A stretch of 27,115 bases of DNA from the IMG/VR virus record IMGVR_UViG_3300037840_000177, positions 1 to 27,115 of that record. The stretch is one strand, 5' to 3'. Positions 15,011-20,727 of this stretch are shown piece after piece. Within the stretch, counting starts at the first letter, position 1, and each line of letters begins with the position of its first letter. The notes below the pieces were generated by a model. That model saw nothing but the letters and a program-made list of their open reading frames with translations, searched no databases and was not told the origin of the DNA. This DNA is from a virus. The position numbers and the translations under genes were made by a program.

Positions 15011-15208
15011 ATGTCTTTTTTCAAAATCCTAAGTAATGATGATGACATATTTATAGAAGCCTGTAATGACTCAGGTGAAGAGCAAACTGAAACCTGGATC
15101 CACATAGAAGACCCTCAGGGCAACGTGTTCTGCCTGCCATTAGAGTTTATTTCCTTCTTAGCTGAGGAATACAAGGATGGATTTAAAGGCGACCATGTAA
15201 CTCATTAA
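15011..15208 (+). CDS. Small acidic protein of unknown function
   Basis: 65 residues starting MSFFKILSNDDDIFIEACND, strongly acidic, no membrane segment, likely a small alpha/beta fold (TWIHIEDPQGNVFCLPLEFI). AAGGA lies seven bases before ATG. It converges on the minus-strand regulator gene, the two stop codons sharing TTAA. Small acidic early phage proteins often block host DNA-binding proteins; that is only a possibility here. Confidence 0.5.
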   Translation: MSFFKILSNDDDIFIEACNDSGEEQTETWIHIEDPQGNVFCLPLEFISFLAEEYKDGFKGDHVTH

Positions 15209-15405
15209 ATGGGCTCCTGACATACGTAGCCATCCCTTTCCTGCTTCTTTATAAGCGTATTCAGCTTATCTATTATTGCGTCATGCGCAAATAGAGACGC
15301 TTTAAGCATATCCCTATTACAAGCCGCTCTTAATCTATATAGATCCTTATCTGACATTCTTATCGTAATAGAACCCGACTTAACCTTTTCTTTAGCTCTT
15401 CCCAT
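15205..15405 (-). CDS. Ribbon-helix-helix-like DNA-binding protein
   Basis: 66 residues: basic N-terminus, then GSITIRMSDKDLYRLRAACN and a second helix up to AIIDKLNTLIKKQ. A short beta strand (SITIRMS) followed by two helices is the ribbon-helix-helix layout of Arc/CopG-type repressors that bind DNA as dimers. It is transcribed divergently from the recombination operon across 189 bases of AT-rich DNA, suggesting it controls that operon and itself. Confidence 0.55.
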   Translation of the reverse strand: MGRAKEKVKSGSITIRMSDKDLYRLRAACNRDMLKASLFAHDAIIDKLNTLIKKQERDGYVCQEPI

Positions 15406-15447
15406 GTGTTTACCCCGTGCATTTACCCTTGTTGTTAAATAATAAAA

Positions 15448-15456
15448 ATTATATCA
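15448..15456 (-). promoter_or_regulatory. Extended -10 promoter for the regulator gene
   Basis: Minus strand reads TGATATAAT, a perfect extended -10 box, about 45 bases before the ATG at 15405. A poor -35 such as TATTTA lies 17 bases upstream, acceptable for extended -10 promoters. Confidence 0.5.
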
Positions 15457-15498
15457 CATAAATAAAAATGTAAATAAAGTTTTTTTTTAATAAAATAC

Positions 15499-15527
15499 TT
15501 TACAAAATGTTTTTTTTATTACATAAT
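15499..15527 (+). promoter_or_regulatory. Promoter of the plus-strand recombination operon
   Basis: TTTACA (15499-15504), 17 bases, CATAAT (15522-15527). It overlaps no gene and precedes the 15595 gene by about 65 bases. Confidence 0.6.
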
Positions 15528-15533
15528 GATTTT

Positions 15534-15555
15534 AAGTCGAGATAAAACTCGGCTT
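15534..15555 (+). promoter_or_regulatory. Leader hairpin of the recombination operon
   Basis: AAGTCGAG and CTCGGCTT pair over eight positions (one G-T) around ATAAAA, right at the expected transcript start. It may protect the 5' end or be an attenuator or operator; only a weak T-rich stretch follows. Confidence 0.4.
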
Positions 15556-15594
15556 TTAAGAAGAGCAACAAAAAAATAAATGAGGAGCAACCCA

Positions 15595-15783
15595 ATGAAA
15601 AAACCTTACGAGAAAGAATTTAATATAGACATTAAAAAAACGATAGATATTCATCAAAAAATAAGAGAGTATCAAAGAGAGATGGAAAAGTGGATGTTTT
15701 CATCTGATGATGAGTTAGACGATAGACGTTTAGCCGAAATGGGTATTGAGGAAGGACAAGATTATCATGGAGGAAGTTACTAA
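15595..15783 (+). CDS. Small acidic protein, first gene of recombination operon
   Basis: 62 residues starting MKKPYEKEFNIDIKKTIDIH, then a charged helix and an acidic tail (SDDELDDRRLAEMGIEEGQD). ATG at 15595 has GAGGAG at optimal distance; the ATG at 15580 overlaps that site. The stop overlaps the next start (TAATG). Function unknown. Confidence 0.55.
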   Translation: MKKPYEKEFNIDIKKTIDIHQKIREYQREMEKWMFSSDDELDDRRLAEMGIEEGQDYHGGSY

Positions 15784-15935
15784 TGTGCATGGAACTGTAT
15801 CACGGCGATGAAGATTATATTGAGTTAGAAGATCGGGAAACATACGAGCTCATATTTAGATCTAAGCAGGACGATTATAAATATGGAAGCCCTATATTAA
15901 GCAAAATTGATAACGACCCTATATGGGTCAGCTAG
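15783..15935 (+). CDS. Small acidic protein (50 residues)
   Basis: The frame MCMELYHGDEDYIELEDRET... ends LSKIDNDPIWVS. It starts on the last base of the previous stop, with GAGGAA about 13 bases upstream and coupling likely. Acidic and Tyr-rich. It is followed by AGGAGG for the next gene. Function unknown. Confidence 0.5.
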   Translation: MCMELYHGDEDYIELEDRETYELIFRSKQDDYKYGSPILSKIDNDPIWVS

Positions 15936-15944
15936 GAGGACATT

Positions 15945-16142
15945 ATGGATAGCATGGCTTTTTTAGTTTCTTTTGTTGTATCGGTGTCTATTGTGCTTAC
16001 AACAGTAGCCTCAGCATTATTCATTGTATTCATGTTGATGCTGTTGAAGGAGTTTTTCTCAAACCGAATCTCCAAGGATATGGTTATGAGTGATTTCGTC
16101 AGACGTGAGCACCGATTATCCGCATCGAGGTTAATATGGTAG
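15945..16142 (+). CDS. Small single-span membrane protein
   Basis: 65 residues. About residues 5-34 are one long hydrophobic segment (FLVSFVVSVSIVLTTVASAL...), followed by a basic cytoplasmic-type tail (RREHRLSASRLIW). AGGAGGA precedes ATG. It overlaps the exonuclease start by seven bases. It could be a superinfection or lysis-timing protein, but nothing specific is visible. Confidence 0.55.
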   Translation: MDSMAFLVSFVVSVSIVLTTVASALFIVFMLMLLKEFFSNRISKDMVMSDFVRREHRLSASRLIW

Positions 16143-17080
16143 ATAAGAGTGTAAAAGATAGAATGGATTATATAGGAGGCTCGGACGCCCCTATTCTAAT
16201 GGGTTTGTCCCCATACGAGAACTCAATAGATTTATGGAGGCTAAAGACAGGACAGATTCAGCAGAAGGATCTCTCAGATAATCAGTATGTAAAGGCCGGC
16301 ATAATGCTTGAGCCTGCAATAATAAAATGGTTCGAGGATGAAACAGGTTTAAGTGTGGTTAATAACAATGTTTTTTACTTCCATAAAGAACATGAGTTTA
16401 TAGCTGGCCATTTAGATGGGTGGATTGAGTCTGAGAATGCTGTATTTGAAGCTAAAACCTCATCCAGCGACAAGGGATGGGGGCCTAAGGGCTCGAACCA
16501 GATACCGGATCATTACCTGATTCAAATTGCCCACTACATGCTCGTAACAGGAGCAGATAAGGCTTACATAGCTGTTTTGATACGAGGGATAGATTTCAGG
16601 TATTACGTGATTCACAAGAACGAAAGGCTGCAAGAAATTATCCTTCAAAAGGAAATAGCGTTTTGGCAAAAAGTGCAGAGCAACATAATGCCAGATCCAT
16701 TAAATAACAGGGAGATAATAAGTTTGAACGAATATAAATCAACAGACGGCTCTGTGTGTGCAGATACAGATATACAATCCTGTATTGAAAGACTTGAACA
16801 AGTCAACTTTCAGATGTCAGTCTTATCTGATGAAAAAGATAAACTATCTGATAGAATCAAGGTTTTTATGGGAGAAAGGGATACACTGCTTGATATAAAT
16901 GGTAAAATAGCAGCGACCTGGAAGGGGGCGAAGCAGTCGAGAAGGTTTGACTTAGAAGCCTTCAAGAAAGATAAGCCAGATGAATTTATGAATTATAACA
17001 AGAGCTTTAATAGCTCAAGAAGATTTTTAATAAAAATAAATGAAAGAAGAAACGAGGAGCAACAAAATGAGCAGATTTGA
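16136..17080 (+). CDS. YqaJ-type viral recombinase exonuclease
   Basis: 314 residues. N-terminal IGGSDAPILMGLSPYENSID (13-32), GIMLEPAIIKWFEDETG, GHLDGWIE (Asp near 94) and FEAKTSS (Glu 105, Lys 107) match the lambda exonuclease/YqaJ fold and its catalytic D...ExK. It digests one strand of duplex ends and works with the RecT annealase next door. The C-terminal 100 residues, from about 210, add a helical part. It overlaps recT by 14 bases. Confidence 0.88.
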   Translation: MVDKSVKDRMDYIGGSDAPILMGLSPYENSIDLWRLKTGQIQQKDLSDNQYVKAGIMLEPAIIKWFEDETGLSVVNNNVFYFHKEHEFIAGHLDGWIESENAVFEAKTSSSDKGWGPKGSNQIPDHYLIQIAHYMLVTGADKAYIAVLIRGIDFRYYVIHKNERLQEIILQKEIAFWQKVQSNIMPDPLNNREIISLNEYKSTDGSVCADTDIQSCIERLEQVNFQMSVLSDEKDKLSDRIKVFMGERDTLLDINGKIAATWKGAKQSRRFDLEAFKKDKPDEFMNYNKSFNSSRRFLIKINERRNEEQQNEQI

Positions 17081-17933
17081 ACACGACCCAGAGCTTGTAA
17101 AGCAAAACTTAACAAACGCGTACAACGCGCTGATTAAAATAAAAGATCGTATAAGGCATTCTCTACCAGGGTTAACCTCCCTAAGAGAAGATAGGCTTAT
17201 ACAGTTATTCTGGCTTGAAATGAAGAGAAACCCACAATTAGGAATGTGTACTCCTGAATCTTTCTGTGCTAGCATTGTGTCATGTGCTCAACTTGGATTA
17301 GAGCCAGGTATATCTGGAAGGATTTATTTAGTAAAGCGCTGGAACAACAAATCTAAAGTTCAAGAGTGCACAACCATGTTGGGGTATAGGGGTATGTTAG
17401 AGTTAAGTTTTAGATCTGAAAGAATGACCGCATTTGAAACGGCGTGTGTGTATTCGAATGATAAGTTTTCATACAGAAGAGGTGTTAATGCTGGGATAGA
17501 TCATGAACCTGCCATCGATGATAAAGGATCTCTAATTGGTGTTTATGCTATAGCCATCCATACTAATGGCTACAAGCAGTTTGACTTTATGAGTATGAAT
17601 GAAGTTCACAACATAAGAAGAAGATGTTCCACATCTAAGAAGGATGACAATTCAGAAGGTGGAACGATTGGGCCTTGGGTTACGGATCTTGAAGCTATGG
17701 CCAAAAAAACGGTATTGAGGCGACTCCTAAGCCTAGTTCCTTCCTCTATAGATATAGATATGGCTATTTATAATGATGAGGCTATAGAACGAGGAGATTT
17801 GGATATGCATAAAGCGGGATTAAGTATATTGGGTGAGTTCGAACGTATAAATAAGGTGATCGATATAAAACCACAAGACAACTCTATATCTCAATCAGAT
17901 GCCCTGGCAAATAGATTATCTGGGGTGGTATAA
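17067..17933 (+). CDS. recT: RecT family single-strand annealing protein
   Basis: 288 residues. Hallmarks are RLIQLFWLEMKRNPQLGMCT, PESFCASIVSCAQLGLEPGI, RIYLVKRWNNKSKVQECTTMLGYRGMLEL (landmark) and AMAKKTVLRRLLSLVP, all typical of RecT/phage Bet-like annealases. It coats ssDNA from the exonuclease and anneals homologues. ATG at 17067 has GAGGAG upstream; the frame is open from 17040 but that part overlaps the exonuclease gene. The C-terminal 30 residues look disordered. Confidence 0.92.
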   Translation: MSRFEHDPELVKQNLTNAYNALIKIKDRIRHSLPGLTSLREDRLIQLFWLEMKRNPQLGMCTPESFCASIVSCAQLGLEPGISGRIYLVKRWNNKSKVQECTTMLGYRGMLELSFRSERMTAFETACVYSNDKFSYRRGVNAGIDHEPAIDDKGSLIGVYAIAIHTNGYKQFDFMSMNEVHNIRRRCSTSKKDDNSEGGTIGPWVTDLEAMAKKTVLRRLLSLVPSSIDIDMAIYNDEAIERGDLDMHKAGLSILGEFERINKVIDIKPQDNSISQSDALANRLSGVV

Positions 17934-17934
17934 G

Positions 17935-17991
17935 ATGGGATTCTGGGACGTTGTAATCATTGTTATTATCGTAAATATTATATTTTTTTAA
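17935..17991 (+). CDS. Possible 18-residue membrane peptide
   Basis: MGFWDVVIIVIIVNIIFF starts one base after the recT stop and is almost purely hydrophobic, like small phage membrane peptides. GGGGTGG at 17921-17927 may serve as its ribosome site. Too short to be certain. Confidence 0.3.
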   Translation: MGFWDVVIIVIIVNIIFF

Positions 17992-18003
17992 CGGGGTATC
18001 TGA

Positions 18004-18171
18004 ATGAAAATATCAAAGGGAATTGCCATCTTGTTATGCGCCTTATGCTGCACTGTAACAATTCTTTCTGGATGCTCAACTATAGGCATTGAGAAGGAAT
18101 TATATTTCAGAGAAGATATACTTTGTCCTGGTACAGGGCAGATGTATCAAATCCGAATTTACAACAAATAG
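18004..18171 (+). CDS. Small lipoprotein (55 residues)
   Basis: MKISKGIAILLCALCCTVTI is a signal sequence and LSGC (21-24) a good lipobox, so Cys24 should be lipidated and the remaining 32 residues (STIGIEKELYFREDILCPGT...) exported. CGGGG is the ribosome site. It is the last gene before the 21-bp repeats. Small phage lipoproteins can be spanin partners or block superinfection; no proline-rich Rz1-like stretch is present, so I do not assign it. Confidence 0.55.
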   Translation: MKISKGIAILLCALCCTVTILSGCSTIGIEKELYFREDILCPGTGQMYQIRIYNK

Positions 18172-18175
18172 GCAC

Positions 18176-18238
18176 AATTATCGATTTGGGGTGCTGATTT
18201 ATCGGTTTAGGGTGTTGATTTATCGATTTGGGGTATAG
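18176..18238 (+). repeat. Three tandem 21-bp repeats
   Basis: Units at 18176-18196, 18197-18217 and 18218-18238 share the core TTATCGRTTTRGGGTG with few changes. 21 bp is two helical turns, so a protein would bind all copies on one face. A shorter match, ATTTATCGAT, occurs at 20006-20015. Repeats end about 20 bases before an extended -10 box. They could be activator or iteron-like sites. Confidence 0.75.
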
Positions 18239-18255
18239 GTGTATGATCAAGATTG

Positions 18256-18264
18256 TGATATCTT
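18256..18264 (+). promoter_or_regulatory. Extended -10 box without -35 (bacteriocin-like operon)
   Basis: TGATATCTT, 40 bases before the TTG at 18304. No -35 is recognisable at the right distance; instead the last 21-bp repeat lies there, which fits an activator-dependent promoter. Confidence 0.4.
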
Positions 18265-18269
18265 TAAAT

Positions 18270-18287
18270 TAGATCGAGAACGATCTA
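18270..18287 (+). promoter_or_regulatory. Perfect inverted repeat TAGATCG-AGAA-CGATCTA
   Basis: Seven-base arms around AGAA, at the expected transcript start of the 18304 operon. Either a repressor operator or a leader hairpin that could mask the ribosome site AGAGGA a few bases on (18291-18296). Confidence 0.5.
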
Positions 18288-18303
18288 TAAAGAGGATACA
18301 CTT

Positions 18304-18567
18304 TTGATATTTTTAAGCGATACTTTATTAAATGCAATTTCTGGTGGCGCGTATATAACTGCGGGCTACCAGGAATCCTCTGGCGTGAGCTATCAATCAA
18401 GCGAGACGTACACTATTACGTTTCAATACGATGGCTCTATGCCCCCTGAGATTCAAGCTAAGATAGATGCAGGCGCATCATGGACAGAGTTGGCACCTGT
18501 TCTCACGCTTTACTCCATGGCGATTAACGATTTGAAAACTCGTTATCCTGAGAGATTTTCAGGATGA
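18304..18567 (+). CDS. Double-glycine-leader peptide precursor 1 (microcin/bacteriocin-like)
   Basis: 87 residues from TTG at 18304, with AGAGGA upstream. Residues 1-15 are MIFLSDTLLNAISGG, which align gaplessly with the colicin V leader at L4, L9, I/V12, S13, G14 and G15. Cleavage after GG would release a 72-residue, Cys-free peptide rich in Ser, Thr and Tyr (AYITAGYQESSGVSYQSSET...) with a C-terminal helix (WTELAPVLTLYSMAINDLKT). Its stop overlaps the start of the next precursor (ATGA). The leader match is seen; antibacterial action is inferred. The TTG start is needed to give the 15-residue leader. Confidence 0.6.
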   Translation: MIFLSDTLLNAISGGAYITAGYQESSGVSYQSSETYTITFQYDGSMPPEIQAKIDAGASWTELAPVLTLYSMAINDLKTRYPERFSG

Positions 18568-18869
18568 GGGTGTTGAACAAATTCGAAAGCGAGCGTGTGG
18601 CAGGTGCCGTTTATGGTATGTGTACCATAGGAGATCCGATAAATTTTTCACCCGTTGAACATAGTTACGTAGATTATACCTTTCGAGATCCAGGATTAAC
18701 CTTTGCAGAAATAATTAATGCTGGTTTCTGGGGTTGTACGGGAGCCTTGGCTACCGGAAGAGGTATACAAGGTTGTGTGATAGGAGGCGGAATTGCTGCA
18801 GGCGCAAAAACGATGTCCTTCTTCATAAATGATGCCTATGATCTCTATTGGAAGAGCAAAAAACGATGA
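18564..18869 (+). CDS. Double-glycine-leader peptide precursor 2 (GA-type)
   Basis: 101 residues. MRVLNKFESERVAGA is a 15-residue leader with L4, E8, V12, G14 and A15, a GA variant of the microcin leader. The mature part (86 residues) has three cysteines (20, 58, 71) and a Gly/Ala-rich hydrophobic stretch at about 52-81 (FWGCTGALATGRGIQGCVIG) with GxxxG spacing like pore-forming class II bacteriocins, then a basic end YWKSKKR. It is start-stop coupled to both neighbours. A second peptide of a two-peptide bacteriocin is a fair reading. An ordinary small membrane protein is the alternative. Confidence 0.6.
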   Translation: MRVLNKFESERVAGAVYGMCTIGDPINFSPVEHSYVDYTFRDPGLTFAEIINAGFWGCTGALATGRGIQGCVIGGGIAAGAKTMSFFINDAYDLYWKSKKR

Positions 18870-19138
18870 AATCAGATTTTGCTATGAAAGATTTAGACAA
18901 AGATTTAATAGCAAAAGTGGAACGAGTTCGAATAATAAGCGGAAAGGCTTTATATCTTAGGCTTATATATGTCGTTGGTATGATTTTCATTACTTGGTAC
19001 TGCGTGAGGCATAACCTATATAGCAAGTATGGGTATACGATACTGAGTATGACTTTAACAGCTAACTTAATATGGGTTATAGGCGATATAAGAAACACCG
19101 CCATTAGAACGATAGTAGATATTATAAAAAACGAATAA
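18866..19138 (+). CDS. Two-span membrane protein, candidate immunity protein
   Basis: 90 residues from ATG at 18866, which overlaps the preceding stop (ATGA). A charged N-terminus is followed by membrane segments at about 29-46 (LYLRLIYVVGMIFITWYC) and 55-73 (YGYTILSMTLTANLIWVIG) and a short C-terminal helix. Small 2-4 span proteins encoded directly after precursors are usual self-immunity proteins of microcins. The assignment rests on context and topology; there is no family match that I recognise. Confidence 0.5.
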   Translation: MKSDFAMKDLDKDLIAKVERVRIISGKALYLRLIYVVGMIFITWYCVRHNLYSKYGYTILSMTLTANLIWVIGDIRNTAIRTIVDIIKNE

Positions 19139-19158
19139 TTTAAGATGAATTGATTTAG

Positions 19159-19419
19159 ATGAGCGACGATTTAATTAAAGCATTCAAAGAGGCGCCCGAC
19201 GATGCGCTTTTAGACAGAATTACGACCGCTGCTGGCCTTGGGGTTAAGGTTTCCCTATTATCTACCAAGGCGATTAGAGGTGGCGGTCCCCCTTTTCAGA
19301 AGATAGGATTCAAGACTATGTATAAAAAGTCTGACGCAGTTGAATGGCTAAAAGCTTATAAACATAACTGCCGAAAGGTTAACCCAATGCACTATTGGAG
19401 AGTTGGTCCCGCTTGTTAA
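19159..19419 (+). CDS. Excisionase/AlpA-like helix-turn-helix protein 1
   Basis: 86 residues. DRITTAAGLGVKVSLLSTKA, GGGPPFQKIG (41-50) and MYKKSDAVEWLKAY match the winged-helix pattern of MerR/excisionase-like proteins, in which GPPF-K-G and Y-KSD-WL mark the wing and last helix. The usual 'W..G' turn is modified. The C-terminus (NCRKVNPMHYWRVGPAC) is extra. It lies just downstream of the bacteriocin-like genes and could regulate them. Weak ribosome site. Confidence 0.6.
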   Translation: MSDDLIKAFKEAPDDALLDRITTAAGLGVKVSLLSTKAIRGGGPPFQKIGFKTMYKKSDAVEWLKAYKHNCRKVNPMHYWRVGPAC

Positions 19420-19422
19420 TAT

Positions 19423-19662
19423 ATGAAAAAAATATCCGATTTAAGAAAAGAGTTTTGTAATGCTCATCCAGATGAATTGCTAGATAGGCCAACAACGGCT
19501 GCAGGTATTGGTTATTCTATGGGATGGATGGAAATGAAAGCCACAATTGGGGGTGGGCCACCTTTCTATAAGCGAGGGAGGCATGTATTATACAGAAAAT
19601 CTGATACCATGAAATGGTTTGAAAAGAACTCTAAGTTAGTCCATTCAACACGTGAGATTTGA
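19423..19662 (+). CDS. Excisionase/AlpA-like helix-turn-helix protein 2 (paralog)
   Basis: 79 residues, a diverged tandem copy of the gene before it: ELLDRPTTAAGIG, TIGGGPPFYKRGR and LYRKSDTMKWFEK align with DALLDRITTAAGLG, IRGGGPPFQKIGF and MYKKSDAVEWLKA. No clear ribosome site, so coupling is likely. Both copies retain the GGGPPF-K motif, suggesting that both bind DNA, perhaps different sites. Last plus-strand gene before the repeat-rich gap. Confidence 0.6.
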   Translation: MKKISDLRKEFCNAHPDELLDRPTTAAGIGYSMGWMEMKATIGGGPPFYKRGRHVLYRKSDTMKWFEKNSKLVHSTREI

Positions 19663-19665
19663 ACC

Positions 19666-19762
19666 GGTTACAATTTGTCACCAGTTGAACGAACGTACCG
19701 TACATCTGAACTGTTCGGTGAACTATCCGGAATTTCCGATCAGTTGGTGAAAAAATGTAACC
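19666..19762. repeat. 18-bp imperfect inverted repeat, 61-base spacer
   Basis: GGTTACAATTTGTCACCA (19666-19683) and TGGTGAAAAAATGTAACC (19745-19762) are complementary at 16 of 18 positions. The spacer itself contains small palindromes, GAAC-T-GTTC and GTTC-GGT-GAAC. Confidence 0.6.
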
Positions 19763-19781
19763 AACTCGTTTCCGATTTTTT

Positions 19782-19810
19782 TTGACCCAGTATAAATGGT
19801 GTGCTATCTT
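19782..19810 (+). promoter_or_regulatory. Promoter-like sequence with no gene downstream
   Basis: TTGACC, 17 bases, TATCTT. The transcript would run into 300 bases of non-coding, structured DNA and toward the 3' end of the minus-strand gene at 20119, so a small RNA or antisense RNA is conceivable. Confidence 0.4.
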
Positions 19811-19976
19811 TAAAATACATGTTTCACTCCTACATGTAAAAGCTAACTACATCTGTCGTCTTTAATTGAAGTTATTTAATTGAAAGCAATTATCTCGCCG
19901 ATAATGTCACGTGAGACTTAAAACGGATTGCGTGACACCCCTCAAGATAAATCCAAATAACTTATAATTATAAAAT

Positions 19977-19992
19977 GGTCCGAAAATGGACC
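19977..19992. repeat. GGTCC-GAAAAT-GGACC hairpin
   Basis: Perfect five-base-pair stem, extendable by a G-T and an A-T pair to 19975-19994. AT-rich flanks but no U-run of length, so a weak terminator at best. Confidence 0.4.
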
Positions 19993-20079
19993 GTAAAATA
20001 AGCCTATTTATCGATACTGGTGATTATTAATATAACTACCACTATTATTTATAGTTATACTGGTATTGTTTATAGTAGC

Positions 20080-20101
20080 GTCACTAAGGTGTCACTAAGG
20101 T
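20080..20101. repeat. Tandem 11-bp repeat GTCACTAAGGT x2
   Basis: Two exact copies, followed by the near-match ATCACCTCTC. One helical turn per unit. Lies 18 bases from the stop of the 20119 gene. Confidence 0.6.
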
Positions 20102-20118
20102 ATCACCTCTCCCACTAT

Positions 20119-20664
20119 TCAATGAGGTTTTTCTGATCCTAGCTCACAATTAAGTCCAGGTATTTGGATAATTGAATCTATTATTCCATTCATTATGTTT
20201 GTGCAAAACGATAATGAAAATTTTTTAATTAAAAATAGTTTGTAAGATACTTCTCCTACATCTCTTGTTCCTACAGCCAACGAATCAAAAAGGTGTTGAG
20301 TTATTTCAGATATTCTTCTGGCGAAATGTATTCTGGACGAAGCAGACTCGCCGTCTTTTAATTTATCTGAAGTATTTTTTATAAACAGTTCGAGCTCTTT
20401 TTTTATAGAACGTTCTATTTTTTCAGTAATAACCATTAGCATGAACAAAAGATCTAATTCATCCTCATCCCAATTTATATTTAATTTGACCAATGCTTCT
20501 CTGCTTAATTTTTCTGCTAAATTGGCATCCATTTTTTTAACAACTGTTCGAATAACATCCATATATTCATACTCTTTTATGCATTTTTTAATATTTGAAA
20601 TATGGTTTTCTGAAATTTTGATTTCCAGAGGAATGTCCTTTTCTTCTAATAATTCTATTCTCAT
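20119..20664 (-). CDS. Unknown helical protein (181 residues)
   Basis: Starts MRIELLEEKDIPLEIKISEN with GAGG upstream. It is almost wholly helical: NINWDEDELDLLFMLMVITE, KIERSIKKELELFIKNTSDK, RRISEITQHLFDSLAVG. The last part SFCTNIMNGIIDSIIQIPGL is hydrophobic but not a clear membrane segment. It is the last gene of the tail cluster in the minus direction. I recognise no family; its position after secreted and tail genes suggests an accessory role. Confidence 0.55.
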   Translation of the reverse strand: MRIELLEEKDIPLEIKISENHISNIKKCIKEYEYMDVIRTVVKKMDANLAEKLSREALVKLNINWDEDELDLLFMLMVITEKIERSIKKELELFIKNTSDKLKDGESASSRIHFARRISEITQHLFDSLAVGTRDVGEVSYKLFLIKKFSLSFCTNIMNGIIDSIIQIPGLNCELGSEKPH

Positions 20665-20727
20665 GTAGCCTCAAAAAATTTTCTATTTTTTAATTTATCG
20701 TTTAGCGATGGTATGTAATTTTTTAGA

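Larger units (their letters stand above)
19663..20118. other. Repeat-rich non-coding block between convergent genes
   Basis: 456 bases with no supportable gene. It holds the long inverted repeat 19666-19762, a candidate plus-strand promoter 19782-19810, direct repeats TTTAATTGAA (19861, 19875), GTCACG...CGTGAC, a palindrome TTATAATTATAA (19962-19973), a GGTCC/GGACC hairpin (19977-19992), two ATACTGGT copies (20014, 20057) and tandem GTCACTAAGGT (20080-20101). Candidate roles: origin, attachment or packaging site, or a small RNA gene. Confidence 0.5.

Noticed and set aside
14860-15105. 81-residue minus-strand frame in the control region
   Set aside because: Starts antisense inside the acidic gene, has no ribosome site and runs through the candidate terminator.
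18004-18171. Outer-membrane spanin (Rz1-like) assignment for the small lipoprotein
   Set aside because: Lipobox is present but there is no Pro-rich mature part, no overlapping inner-membrane spanin and no endolysin nearby.
18176-18238. CRISPR array
   Set aside because: The 21-bp units are directly tandem with no spacers, so this is not a CRISPR array.
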